Shown piece after piece: positions 41,047-50,298 of a stretch of 64,000 nt of DNA. The notes below the pieces were generated by a model that was given only the letters and a program-made list of their open reading frames with translations, searched no databases and had not been told where the DNA came from. Each line of letters opens with the position of its first letter. Position 1 is the stretch's first letter. The stretch covers positions 682,001 through 746,000 of the forward strand of contig NZ_JBFAAI010000001.1 of the NCBI RefSeq assembly GCF_040639655.1. Direction: 5' to 3'. Source of the stretch: Actinoplanes sp040639655. Its GTDB lineage: Bacteria; Actinomycetota; Actinomycetes; Mycobacteriales; Micromonosporaceae. The position numbers were made by a program, and so were the translations under genes.

Positions 41047-42432
41047 ATGCGCGCACACGAGGCCGGAGCCCTGCACGGCGACCTCGGCAGCCGGGGGCCG
41101 GCGTGGCTCCGTACGCCTGAGGACGTGAACGCCCTGGTTCCGCGGCTGTGGCCGCGGACCGTGAGCCGTACCGGCGCCGGGGGTCTGGAGATCGGCGGCG
41201 TGAGCGTCGCCGATCTGGCGGCGGACTACGGCACCCCCGCCTACCTGCTGGACGAGGAGGACCTCCGGGCCCGCTGCCGGGATTTCGCGGCCGCGTTCGC
41301 CGGGGCCGACGTCTACTACGCCGGCAAGTCGTTCATCTGCAAGGCCGTCGTCCGGGTCATCGACGAGGAGGGACTTTTCCTCGACGTCTGCTCCGGCGGT
41401 GAGCTGGCGGTGGCGCTGGCGGCCGGGTTCCCGGCCGAACGGATCGGCTTCCACGGCAACAACAAGTCGGAGAGCGAGTTGCGCCGTGCGCTGGAGGCGG
41501 GAGTCGGCCGGATCGTCGTCGACTCGTTCCACGAGATCGCCCGGCTGACCGCGCTCGCCACCGAGCTGAACAAGCGGCCCGGCGTACTGGTCCGCGTCAC
41601 CGTGGGTGTCGAGGCTCACACCCACGAGTTCATCGCGACCGCACACGAGGATCAGAAGTTCGGGTTCTCGCTGGCGGGCGGGGCGGCGTTCACGGCGGCC
41701 GCGCAGATCCTCGACGAGGGTGTGCTCGACCTGCGCGGCCTGCACTCGCACATCGGCTCGCAGATCTTCGACACCAGCGGGTTCGAGGTGGCCGCCCGGC
41801 GGATTTTGGAGCTGCAGGCGCAGATCCGTGACGCGCGCGGGGTGGAGCTGCCGGAACTCGACCTGGGCGGCGGTTTCGGTATCGCGTACACCACGCAGGA
41901 CGACCCCTCGACGCCCGGCGATCTGGCCAAGCGGATCAACAAGATCGTCGAGTCGGAGTGCGAGATGGCCTCGCTGCGCAAGCCGCACCTCTCGATCGAG
42001 CCGGGCCGGGCCATCGTGGGTCCTTCGGTCTTCACCCTGTACGAAGTGGGGACGGTCAAGGACGTCGACGGGATCCGCACGTACGTGAGCGTGGACGGCG
42101 GGATGAGCGACAACATCCGGACCGCTCTGTACGACGCCTCGTACTCGGCCACCATGGCGAACCGGCGCAGCGACGCGGAGCCGATGCTCGCCCGAGTGGT
42201 GGGAAAACATTGTGAGTCCGGGGACATCGTCGTGAAGGATGAATTCCTGCCCAGCGACGTGCAGCCCGGAGATCTTATCGCTGTGCCCGGTACCGGCGCG
42301 TATTGCCGCAGCATGGCCAGCAACTACAACCACGTTCCTCGGCCACCGGTGGTGGCGGTGCGTGACGGCGCCGCCCGCGTCATCGTGCGCCGGGAGACCG
42401 AGGACGACCTGCTTGCATTGGATGTTGGATGA
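41047..42432 (+). CDS. lysA: Diaminopimelate decarboxylase
   Basis: A 461-residue PLP enzyme of fold III for the last step of lysine biosynthesis. The Schiff-base lysine is K94 in VYYAGKSFICKA. The phosphate-binding glycines are in LDLGGGFGIAY, EPGRAIVG is present, and the active-site cysteine is in CESGDIVVKDEFLP. hom starts inside its stop codon (ATGA). The argS-lysA-hom-thrC order is conserved in actinomycetes. Confidence 0.97.
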   Translation: MRAHEAGALHGDLGSRGPAWLRTPEDVNALVPRLWPRTVSRTGAGGLEIGGVSVADLAADYGTPAYLLDEEDLRARCRDFAAAFAGADVYYAGKSFICKAVVRVIDEEGLFLDVCSGGELAVALAAGFPAERIGFHGNNKSESELRRALEAGVGRIVVDSFHEIARLTALATELNKRPGVLVRVTVGVEAHTHEFIATAHEDQKFGFSLAGGAAFTAAAQILDEGVLDLRGLHSHIGSQIFDTSGFEVAARRILELQAQIRDARGVELPELDLGGGFGIAYTTQDDPSTPGDLAKRINKIVESECEMASLRKPHLSIEPGRAIVGPSVFTLYEVGTVKDVDGIRTYVSVDGGMSDNIRTALYDASYSATMANRRSDAEPMLARVVGKHCESGDIVVKDEFLPSDVQPGDLIAVPGTGAYCRSMASNYNHVPRPPVVAVRDGAARVIVRRETEDDLLALDVG

Positions 42433-43742
42433 GCTCAGCGAAATCGGTCCGGCTGGCCATGCTCGGCTGCGGAACCGTCGGCACTGAAGTGGTCCGTCTG
42501 CTGCACGAGCAGGCCGAGGACCTGACCGCCCGGATCGGCGCCCCCCTCGAGCTCGTCGGTATCGCGGTGCGTCGCATGGGCCGCGAGCGCGGCGGCGTGC
42601 CGATCGACCCGTCGCTGTTCACCACGGACGCGCTGGGCCTGGTCAAGCGGGACGACGTGGACGTGGTGATCGAGGTCGTCGGCGGCATCGAGCCGGCCCG
42701 CACCTGGCTGACCGAGGCGCTGCGGGCCGGCAAGAGCGTGGTCACCGCCAACAAGGCGCTGCTCGCCGAGGACGGCGGCACCCTGCACGATGCCGCGGCC
42801 GAGGGCGGCGCGGACCTCTACTACGAGGCCTCGGTGGCCGGCGCGATCCCGCTGCTGCGCCCGCTGCGCGAGTCACTGCACGGGGACCGGGTCACCGCGG
42901 TCACCGGCATCGTGAACGGCACCACCAACTTCATCCTCTCCTCGATGGCGGCGACCGGCGCGGGCTTCAACGAGGCTCTGGAGGAGGCCACCGAGCTGGG
43001 GTACGCGGAAGCCGACCCCACCGCCGACGTGGAGGGCTTCGACGCCGCCGCGAAGGCGGCCATCCTCGCTTCGCTGGCCTTCCACACCCGGGTCACCGCC
43101 GCCGACGTGTTCCGTGAGGGCATGACCGGGGTGACGGCCGGCGACATGGCCAGCGCCAAGGAGATGGGCTGCACCATCAAGCTGCTCTGCATCGCGCAGC
43201 GCACCAGCGATCCCATGGGGGGCAGCGCGGTGAGTGTCCGCGTGCACCCGGCGATGATCCCGCTCAGCCACCCGCTGGCAAGCGTGGGGGACGCCTTCAA
43301 CGCGGTGTTCGTCGAGGCGGAGGCGGCCGGTCCGCTGATGTTCTACGGGCGGGGCGCCGGTGGCCGTCCGACCGCCAGCGCGGTGCTCGGCGACATCGTC
43401 GCGGCGGCCCGCAACAAGCTCACCGGCACCCGGGCGCCGAGCGAGAGCAACTACGCCCAGCTGCCGGTCCGCCCGATCGGTGAGTCGCTGACGAGGTACC
43501 ACATCAGTCTCGACGTGGCCGAGAAGCCGGGCGTCCTGGCGACCGTGGCCGGGGTTTTCGCCCAGCACGAGGTCTCGATCGCGACGGTCCGCCAGTCGGG
43601 CCGCGAGGACGACGCGAAACTGGTCATCGTCACCCACAGCGCACCGGACGCGGCGCTGGCCGCGACCGTCGAGGCACTGTCGCGGCTGGACATCGTCCGG
43701 TCGATCGCGAGCGTGCTGCGCGTCGAGGGTGGAGCCGGCTGA
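42429..43742 (+). CDS. hom: Homoserine dehydrogenase with ACT domain
   Basis: A 437-residue NAD(P)H enzyme converting aspartate semialdehyde to homoserine. It has the N-terminal nucleotide fold (LAMLGCGTVGTEVVRLL), the catalytic region GIVNGTTNFIL and ELGYAEADPTADVEGFDAA, and a C-terminal ACT domain (YHISLDVAEKPGVLATVAGVFAQ) for threonine feedback. It overlaps lysA by 4 bases. thrC follows after about 100 bases, but thrB is displaced to 50.3 kb. Confidence 0.97.
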   Translation: MSSAKSVRLAMLGCGTVGTEVVRLLHEQAEDLTARIGAPLELVGIAVRRMGRERGGVPIDPSLFTTDALGLVKRDDVDVVIEVVGGIEPARTWLTEALRAGKSVVTANKALLAEDGGTLHDAAAEGGADLYYEASVAGAIPLLRPLRESLHGDRVTAVTGIVNGTTNFILSSMAATGAGFNEALEEATELGYAEADPTADVEGFDAAAKAAILASLAFHTRVTAADVFREGMTGVTAGDMASAKEMGCTIKLLCIAQRTSDPMGGSAVSVRVHPAMIPLSHPLASVGDAFNAVFVEAEAAGPLMFYGRGAGGRPTASAVLGDIVAAARNKLTGTRAPSESNYAQLPVRPIGESLTRYHISLDVAEKPGVLATVAGVFAQHEVSIATVRQSGREDDAKLVIVTHSAPDAALAATVEALSRLDIVRSIASVLRVEGGAG

Positions 43743-43844
43743 TGGTCGGCCACATCTGTCATCATCCTGAATAGTGGGCACCCGGTCTCATGGACCGGTT
43801 GCTTGAGGCACTCTGTGCCGGGAATCGAGTGAGGGAGTACGGCC

Positions 43845-44894
43845 ATGTGGCGGGGCTTGATCGAGGCGTACCGGGACCGGCTGCCCGTCACCGACGCCAC
43901 TCCGGTGGTCTCGTTGCACGAGGGGAACACTCCGCTGGTGCCGGCACCGGTGCTGTCGTCGCGGGTGGGTGCCGACGTCTACCTCAAGGTGGAGGGCGCC
44001 AACCCGACCGGCTCCTTCAAGGACCGGGGCATGACGATGGCCGTGTCCAAGGCGGTCGAGGACGGCGCGAAGGCGATCATCTGCGCCTCCACCGGCAACA
44101 CCAGTGCCTCGGCCGCGGCCTACGCCGCCCGGGCCGGCATCACCTGCGCGGTCCTCGTGCCGCAGGGCAAGATCGCGCTCGGCAAGCTGGCCCAGGCCCT
44201 GGTGCACGGCGCCCGGCTGCTGCAGGTCGACGGCAACTTCGACGACTGCCTGGCACTCGCCTCGAAGCTGTCCCAGGACTACCCGGTCTCCCTGGTCAAC
44301 TCGGTGAACATCTTCCGGCTGCACGGGCAGAAGACGGCCTCCTTCGAGATCGTCGAGGCGCTCGGCGACGCGCCGGACATCCACTGCCTGCCGGTCGGTA
44401 ACGCCGGCAACATCTCCGCCTACTGGATGGGCTACCAGGAGGACCGGGAAGCGGGGAACAGCTCGAAGCTGCCGAAGATGTACGGCTTCCAGGCTTCCGG
44501 GGCGGCCCCGATCGTGAACGGCAAGGTCGTCGAGCACCCGTCGACGATCGCCACCGCGATCCGGATCGGGAACCCGGCCAGCTGGACCAAGGCGCTTGAC
44601 GCGCGGGACGCGTCGGGCGGCCTGATCTCGTCGGTCACCGATCGGGACATCCTGAACGCGTACCGGCTGCTCGCCCGGGAGGTCGGTGTCTTCGTCGAAC
44701 TGGGCAGCGCCGCAAGTGTGGCGGGCCTGCTGCAGCAGGCGGCGGCCGGCAAGATCCCGGCCGGCTCGCGGGTGGTGTGCACGGTGACCGGGCACGGCTT
44801 GAAGGACCCGGAGTGGGCAATCTCGACCGCTCCGTCCCCGACCGTCATCGCCAACGACGCACTGATCGCGGCGAAGGCCCTCGACCTGGCCTGA
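43845..44894 (+). CDS. thrC: Threonine synthase
   Basis: A 349-residue PLP enzyme converting phosphohomoserine to threonine. The cofactor lysine is K59 in GSFKDRGM, the phosphate-binding loop is PVGNAGNIS, and STGNTSASAAAYAARAG is typical. The ATG follows GAGGGAG. The 102-base gap after hom contains a small hairpin (CCGGT/ACCGG near 43783) and may hold a secondary promoter. Confidence 0.96.
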   Translation: MWRGLIEAYRDRLPVTDATPVVSLHEGNTPLVPAPVLSSRVGADVYLKVEGANPTGSFKDRGMTMAVSKAVEDGAKAIICASTGNTSASAAAYAARAGITCAVLVPQGKIALGKLAQALVHGARLLQVDGNFDDCLALASKLSQDYPVSLVNSVNIFRLHGQKTASFEIVEALGDAPDIHCLPVGNAGNISAYWMGYQEDREAGNSSKLPKMYGFQASGAAPIVNGKVVEHPSTIATAIRIGNPASWTKALDARDASGGLISSVTDRDILNAYRLLAREVGVFVELGSAASVAGLLQQAAAGKIPAGSRVVCTVTGHGLKDPEWAISTAPSPTVIANDALIAAKALDLA

Positions 44895-44945
44895 CGCCTG
44901 CTTCGCAGGGCCGGCCGCGGCGTGGCCACCACCACGAAGGCGGCG

Positions 44946-45416
44946 CTAGCTTTCCCCGGTTCCGGTTTCGGCCGCAGCATGGTCTGAGAGACTGGCTGCG
45001 GCCTCTTCGGCTGCCTGGCATCCGGCCTCGCGGACCAGTAATTCCATGGCCTGGGCCACGATCGTCAGTTCCTCCGCTGAGAGCCGGCTGAGGAGTTGGC
45101 GCTGCTTCGCCACCCCTGCCGTGATGATGCCCTCGATGACTTCGGTGCCCGCCCTCGTGAGTCCGATCCGGCGAACGCGCCGATCGTTCACGTCCTCCGT
45201 GCGTGTGACCAGGTCCTGCACGACAAGGCGGTCGATCATGCCGCTGAGCGCGGCGGCACCGACACCGAGCATCCGGGCGAGTTCGCCACCGGCGAGCGTG
45301 CCGTGCCGGGACAGCAGCAGCATGATCTTCAGTTGCGACATCGTGAGATGCGACGAGAAGAGCGGGTCTGAGCGGTCGTCGGCGAACAGGTGCTCGAGCT
45401 GGATCGACGCACCCAT
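44946..45416 (-). CDS. MarR-family regulator
   Basis: A 156-residue winged-helix regulator: MSQLKIMLLLSRHGTLAGGELARMLGVGAAALSGMIDRL, wing EDVNDRRVRRIGLTRAG, then dimerisation helices. The ATG is the only standard start in frame. The codons just upstream (SQEEKLIADI) look protein-like, so initiation at an unusual codon further up is possible. It is divergent from the RND transporter and probably represses it. A cysteine (C133) lies in the C-terminal helix. Confidence 0.88.
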   Translation of the reverse strand: MGASIQLEHLFADDRSDPLFSSHLTMSQLKIMLLLSRHGTLAGGELARMLGVGAAALSGMIDRLVVQDLVTRTEDVNDRRVRRIGLTRAGTEVIEGIITAGVAKQRQLLSRLSAEELTIVAQAMELLVREAGCQAAEEAAASLSDHAAAETGTGES

Positions 45417-45617
45417 GATGTCCGCGATGAGCTTTTCTTCCTGGCTCAGCGCCCACTCCTTCGGTGACGTGCCGGTGGCGGGTTCGCGTCCACCTCGTGA
45501 CGGACGGTACCAGTGGGGTTCCCTCGCGACCCATCTTCAGCCGCGCCTCGCGGAGGAAAAGGGTGCGACGGCTCCACCGTCGCGATCGAATCCCGTCGGC
45601 ACCCCGGCGGAAAACCA

Positions 45618-45636
45618 TTTGTTCGCGTCATGCAAA
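45618..45636. promoter_or_regulatory. Weak dyad between marR and the RND gene
   Basis: TTTG-11-CAAA sits in the least GC-rich part of the 258-base divergent region, beside TATCAAT, a -10-like element for the RND gene. It is a candidate MarR site only by position. Confidence 0.25.
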
Positions 45637-45674
45637 CTATCAATATCGACCGAACCAATCTCGGGGGAGCGCCC

Positions 45675-48600
45675 ATGTCAGCTCTGACACGGCTCAGCCT
45701 TGCCAACCGAGGTCTCGTCGCCCTGATCGCTCTGGTGATCAGCGGCTTCGGGCTCTATGCGATCCCGTCCCTCAAGCAGCAGCTCTTCCCCTCGATCGAG
45801 CTGCCGGCCGCGTTCGTGAACGCGGTGCTGCCCGGAGCCTCGCCGGAAGCGGTCGAGGAGCAGGTGACCAAGCCGATCGAGGACGCCGTCAAGAGCATCG
45901 ACGGTATCGACACCGTCACGTCGACCTCCCGCGAGAACGTGTCGAGCGTCGTGGTGATGTTCGAGTTCGGCACGGACATCGAGTCCGCCGTCAACCAGGT
46001 CACCACCTCGGTGAACCGGATCCAGGCGCAGCTGCCGGAGAACGTCGACCCGACCGTCTTCGCCGGTGGTACCGACGACATCCCGGCGATCGTGCTGGCC
46101 GCCTCCGGCGGTTCCGACGAGTCCGATCTGCTCAACAGGCTGAACGACACCGTCGTGCCGGAGCTCAACGCGATCGAGGGTGTCCGCGACGTCCAGGTCA
46201 CCGGGGCTCGCTCCAACCAGGTCGTGATCACGCCCGACCTGGCGAAACTGGGAGCGGCCGGGGTCAGTCCGGCCTCGCTCACCACGGTGCTGCAGGCCAA
46301 CGGCGTCTCCATCCCGGCCGGTGCGGTCGTTCAGGGCGACAGGTCGCTGACCGTTCAGGTGGGCACCCCGATCACCTCGGTCGATCAGCTCAAGGAGATC
46401 TATCTCACCGGATCGCGTGGACAGGTGCGGCTCGGTGACGTGGCCGCGGTGGAGAGCAAGCTGCCGGCGGCCGAGTCGTACACGCGGACCGACGGGGTCG
46501 ACAGCCTCGGCATCGCGGTGACGGCGCGGCCCGACGGCAACCCGGTCTCCATCTCGCACGAGGTCCGGGACCTCCTGGCCGACCTGCAGAAGGACTCCGG
46601 CGCCACCCTCACCGTGATCACCGACCAGGCGCCCTACGTGGAGAAGTCCATCGAGAGCCTGACCACCGAGGGCCTGCTGGGCCTGCTGATGGCGGTCGTG
46701 GTCATTCTGGTCTTCCTGCTCAGTGTCCGCTCGACTCTGGTCACCGCGGTCTCCATCCCGCTCTCCGTGCTGGTCGCACTGATCGCGCTGTGGATCGGCG
46801 ACTACACGCTCAACCTGCTGACCCTCGGCGCGCTGACGATCGCGGTCGGCCGGGTGGTCGACGACTCGATCGTGGTGCTGGAGAACATCAAGAGACATCT
46901 GGAGTACGGCGAGGAGAAGGTCCACGCCATTCTCGGCGCGGTTCGTGAGGTGGCCGGCGCGGTTGTCGCCTCGACGCTCACCACGGTCGCGGTGTTCGCC
47001 CCGATCGCCCTGGTCGGTGGCCTGGTCGGGCAGATCTTCTCGTCCTTCGCTATCACCGTGACGGTCGCGCTGCTGGCCTCGCTTCTCGTGTCGCTGACCA
47101 TCGTGCCGGTGCTCGCCTACTGGTTCCTCAAGCCGCCGCCCGCGGGCGCCGACAACGCGGCGATCCGCAAGGCCGCCGAGGAGAAGGAGCTGCGCAGCCC
47201 GCTGCAGCGTGGTTATCTGCCGGTCATCCGGTTCGCCACCACCAAGCGCTGGACCACGGTGCTGATCGGCATCGTGGTGCTGATCGGCACGTTCCTGCTC
47301 TCCACCCGTCTGGAGACCAACTTCCTGGACGAGTCCGGGCAGGACAGCCTGACCATCAGCCAGGAGTTGCCGGCCGGCACCAGCCTGGCGGCCACCGACG
47401 CGGCGGCCAAGAAGGTCGAGGCCGTGCTCGACGCCCGCACCGAGATCAAGACCTACCAGGTCACCGTGGGCGGCAACTCCGCCAACCCGTTCGCCGGGGG
47501 TGGTGGATCCGGTACCGCCAACTACAACGTCGCTCTGCACGAGGACGCGGACGCCGAGGGGCTCTCCGACGACCTGCGCGACCAGTTCGCCCAGCTGACC
47601 GGGGCCGGTGAGATCAAGATCGGTCAGGAGAGCTCCGGCCTGGGCGGCAGCCAGCTCGCTGTGCAGGTTTCCGCCTCCGACAACGCGGTCCTCACCAGCA
47701 CCACCGAACAGGTGCGTGCCGCGATGGCCGGGATCAAGGGCGTCACCGACGTGGACACCACCCTGGTGGCAAGCGTCCCGCGCCTGGACGTGGTGGTGGA
47801 CCGCAAGGCCGCCGCGGCCACCGGCCTCAGCGAGGCGCAGATCGGTCAGACCGTGGCCGGCCTGTTCCGCAGCGCCCCGGCTGGTCAGATCACCATCGAC
47901 GGCAACACCCAGGACGTGGTCATCTCGTTCGGCAAGGCGCCTGCCGACCCGGCCGCGCTCCGTGCCCTGCCGCTGACCACCCCGCGCGGGTTCGTCCCGC
48001 TGGACCAGGTCGCCGACGTCAAGGAGGTGGGCGGTCCGGCCGCGGTCACCCGGGTCGACGGGAACCGCACCGCCACCGTCAGCGGCGTGGTGGTGGGCTC
48101 CGACCTCCGGACGGTCAACGCCGACCTGGCCAAGGCGCTGGACGCCATCGACCCGCCGCCCGGCGCGGAGATCACCGTCGCGGGTGTCGGCGCCGACCAG
48201 GCGGAGGCGTTCCAGCAGCTCGGACTCGCCGTGCTGGCCGCCATCGCGATCGTCTTCATCATCATGGTCGCCACCTTCCGCAGCCTGCTGCAGCCGGTGA
48301 TCCTGCTGGTGTCCATCCCGTTCGCGGCGACCGGCGCGATCGGCCTGCTGCTGATCACCGGCACCCCGCTCGGCGTGCCGGCCCTGATCGGTGTGCTGAT
48401 GCTGGTCGGCATCGTGGTCACGAACGCGATCGTGCTGATGGACCTGATCAACCACTACCGGGCCGAGGGGTACGGCGTGAAGGAGGCCGTGATCGAGGGC
48501 GGCCGGCACCGGCTGCGCCCGATCCTGATGACCGCCATCGCGACGATCTTCGCGCTGATCCCGATGGCGCTGGGCCTCACCGGCGAGGGCGGCTTCATCT

Positions 48601-48941
48601 CCCAGCCGCTGGCGGTCGTGGTGATCGGTGGTCTGGTCAGCTCGACGCTGCTGACCCTGGTGCTGGTGCCGACGCTGTACACCATGGTGGAGAACCGTAA
48701 GGAGAGGAGCCGGGCCAAGCGGCAGGCCAAGCGGCTGCGCAAGGGCCAGGCGGCCGGGCAGCCGAAGCACGCCGCCGACGAGCCCGCCGACGACCTGGTG
48801 GCGGCCGGTGTGGCGCCGGACTCCAGCGGCGGGGCACACGAGGCGTCGGCCGACAAGGGCGGACGATCCGCGCTGCGCGGGGTGACCGACCAGTTCGAGG
48901 TGCTGAAGATGCCACGCAAGCCGGTCAACCCGGCAGAGTAA
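45675..48941 (+). CDS. RND-family efflux transporter (HAE1/SwrC-like)
   Basis: A 1088-residue proton-driven exporter with the AcrB layout: a helix at the N-terminus, a large extracytoplasmic loop, helices 2-6 (helix 4 with GRVVDDSIVVLENIKRH, carrying the proton-relay aspartates), a second large loop and helices 8-12. A charged cytoplasmic tail of about 100 residues is extra (KRQAKRLRKGQAAGQ). It lacks an adjacent membrane-fusion protein and outer-membrane partner, as in other Gram-positive RND pumps. The ATG with GGGGGAGCG upstream was chosen; an earlier in-frame start overlaps the divergent marR promoter. Regulation by the MarR protein is inferred. Confidence 0.93.
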   Translation: MSALTRLSLANRGLVALIALVISGFGLYAIPSLKQQLFPSIELPAAFVNAVLPGASPEAVEEQVTKPIEDAVKSIDGIDTVTSTSRENVSSVVVMFEFGTDIESAVNQVTTSVNRIQAQLPENVDPTVFAGGTDDIPAIVLAASGGSDESDLLNRLNDTVVPELNAIEGVRDVQVTGARSNQVVITPDLAKLGAAGVSPASLTTVLQANGVSIPAGAVVQGDRSLTVQVGTPITSVDQLKEIYLTGSRGQVRLGDVAAVESKLPAAESYTRTDGVDSLGIAVTARPDGNPVSISHEVRDLLADLQKDSGATLTVITDQAPYVEKSIESLTTEGLLGLLMAVVVILVFLLSVRSTLVTAVSIPLSVLVALIALWIGDYTLNLLTLGALTIAVGRVVDDSIVVLENIKRHLEYGEEKVHAILGAVREVAGAVVASTLTTVAVFAPIALVGGLVGQIFSSFAITVTVALLASLLVSLTIVPVLAYWFLKPPPAGADNAAIRKAAEEKELRSPLQRGYLPVIRFATTKRWTTVLIGIVVLIGTFLLSTRLETNFLDESGQDSLTISQELPAGTSLAATDAAAKKVEAVLDARTEIKTYQVTVGGNSANPFAGGGGSGTANYNVALHEDADAEGLSDDLRDQFAQLTGAGEIKIGQESSGLGGSQLAVQVSASDNAVLTSTTEQVRAAMAGIKGVTDVDTTLVASVPRLDVVVDRKAAAATGLSEAQIGQTVAGLFRSAPAGQITIDGNTQDVVISFGKAPADPAALRALPLTTPRGFVPLDQVADVKEVGGPAAVTRVDGNRTATVSGVVVGSDLRTVNADLAKALDAIDPPPGAEITVAGVGADQAEAFQQLGLAVLAAIAIVFIIMVATFRSLLQPVILLVSIPFAATGAIGLLLITGTPLGVPALIGVLMLVGIVVTNAIVLMDLINHYRAEGYGVKEAVIEGGRHRLRPILMTAIATIFALIPMALGLTGEGGFISQPLAVVVIGGLVSSTLLTLVLVPTLYTMVENRKERSRAKRQAKRLRKGQAAGQPKHAADEPADDLVAAGVAPDSSGGAHEASADKGGRSALRGVTDQFEVLKMPRKPVNPAE

Positions 48942-48952
48942 CCGCATATCGA

Positions 48953-48987
48953 CGCTGATGCCCGGCCCGGGTGGCCGGGCATCAGTG
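48953..48987 (+). terminator. Terminator after the RND gene
   Basis: A 13-base-pair perfect stem (48955-48967 with 48973-48985), extended by a wobble and one more pair, has a 5-base loop and is followed by TTT. It separates the RND and MFS genes. Confidence 0.85.
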
Positions 48988-49021
48988 TTTGCAGGGACGT
49001 CACAAACGTTAAGGTCGGTAC

Positions 49022-50278
49022 GTGCCAGCGTCGTTTTCGGTCCTTACCCGCAACCGTGACTTCCGCCGCCTGTTCGCTGCTGAGCTGGTGGTGTTCGGCG
49101 CCGACTGGTTCGTGATGATTCCGCTGCTCGTGCTGCTCCCCGAGCTCACCGGCAGCGGCACGCTCGGCGCGATGGTGCTGGCCGTGGACACCGGCATCCT
49201 GGCGCTGCTGCTGCCGTGGACCGGCACGGTCGCCGACCGGGTGGACCGCCGCAAGATCCTGATCTTCGCGAACGTCGCGGCTTTCGTCTCGGTGCTGCTG
49301 CTGTTCGCGGTCCGGTCCGAGGCGACCGCCCCGCTGGCGCTGGTCGCGGTCGGCGCCATCGCGGTGTCGAAGGCCTTCTACTCGCCGGCCGCGTCGGCCG
49401 CGCTGCCGAACCTGGTGGACCGTGCGGACCTGGCCGCGGCCAACACCGTCGCCGGGTCGGCGTGGGGGACCATGACGGTGGTGGGCGCCTCGCTCGGCGG
49501 TGTGGTGAGCAGCGTCTTCAGCCCGTACGTCTGCTTCGCCGTGACCGCCGTCTGCCTGCTGACCGGAAGTCTGCTCACCGCGCTGATCCGCCGGCCGATG
49601 CAGGCGCCGCGCAGCGGTGACGGCAGGCCGGCCCGGGCCCTGCCCGCCCTGCTGGAGTCACTGCGCTACATCGCCGGCCGTCCCCGGCTGCGCGCGCTGG
49701 TCACCGTGAAGTCGGCGGTCGGCCTCGGTAACGGGGTGCTGACCGTGTTCCCGCTGATCGCGGCCGTGCACGGGGCCGGCGCGATGGGGACCGGCCTGCT
49801 CTTCGCGCTGCGTGGCGCGGGCGCGCTGATCGGACCGATGGTGATGCGCCCGGTGCTGAACCGCCCGTCCTGGCTGCTGCCCGGCCTGGCCCTCTCCATG
49901 GGCCTGTACGGCCTCGGGTATCTCGGTGTCGCGGTGGCGCCGTGGTTCCCGCTGGTCCTGGCGCTGGTCTTCGTCGCGCACTTCGCCGGTGGCAGCAACT
50001 GGGTGCTGTCCAACTACGCGCTGCAGGGTGAGGTCCCGGACGAACTCCGCGGCCGGGTGTTCGCCACCGACATGATGCTGGCGACGCTCGCGATCGCGGT
50101 GAGCCAGCTGGTCGCGGGTGCCGCCATCGACCGTTTCGAGCAGGAGTGGATCATCGCGGCCTGCGGGACGATCACGCTCACCTACGCGATCGGCTGGCGG
50201 CTCGCCACCCGTCGGCTCAAGCCCTCCACCGAGCCGACATTCGGGATTGCCGGGACCGGGGAGCTCCCGCCGAAATGA
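49022..50278 (+). CDS. MFS transporter, MFS_3/EntS-like
   Basis: A 418-residue 12-helix major facilitator. It has the N-terminal start RNRDFRRLFAAELVVFGADWF typical of siderophore/drug exporters such as EntS, then the loop 2-3 motif ADRVDRRKILIFAN, and a second half with LRGRVFATDMMLATLAIA. The substrate is unknown. A GTG start was used. It has its own region after the RND terminator and precedes thrB by 20 bases, so thrB may be read from its message. Confidence 0.88.
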   Translation: MPASFSVLTRNRDFRRLFAAELVVFGADWFVMIPLLVLLPELTGSGTLGAMVLAVDTGILALLLPWTGTVADRVDRRKILIFANVAAFVSVLLLFAVRSEATAPLALVAVGAIAVSKAFYSPAASAALPNLVDRADLAAANTVAGSAWGTMTVVGASLGGVVSSVFSPYVCFAVTAVCLLTGSLLTALIRRPMQAPRSGDGRPARALPALLESLRYIAGRPRLRALVTVKSAVGLGNGVLTVFPLIAAVHGAGAMGTGLLFALRGAGALIGPMVMRPVLNRPSWLLPGLALSMGLYGLGYLGVAVAPWFPLVLALVFVAHFAGGSNWVLSNYALQGEVPDELRGRVFATDMMLATLAIAVSQLVAGAAIDRFEQEWIIAACGTITLTYAIGWRLATRRLKPSTEPTFGIAGTGELPPK

Positions 50279-50298
50279 TCACGCCCTAGCATGTGGCG

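Noticed and set aside
39415..42333. 972-codon open frame on the minus strand opposite argS-lysA
   Set aside because: Long antisense frames are expected in very GC-rich coding DNA. Both sense genes are certain, and the antisense product is an H/R/V/D-rich low-complexity string.
45678..48947. 1089-codon minus-strand frame opposite the RND gene
   Set aside because: Same antisense artefact. The plus-strand RND protein is unambiguous, and the mirror product has no family-like segment.
43743..50298. marR-RND-MFS block as a recent mobile island
   Set aside because: Base composition and codon bias look like the flanks, and no terminal repeats, IS or integrase are visible. It is kept only as an arrangement anomaly.
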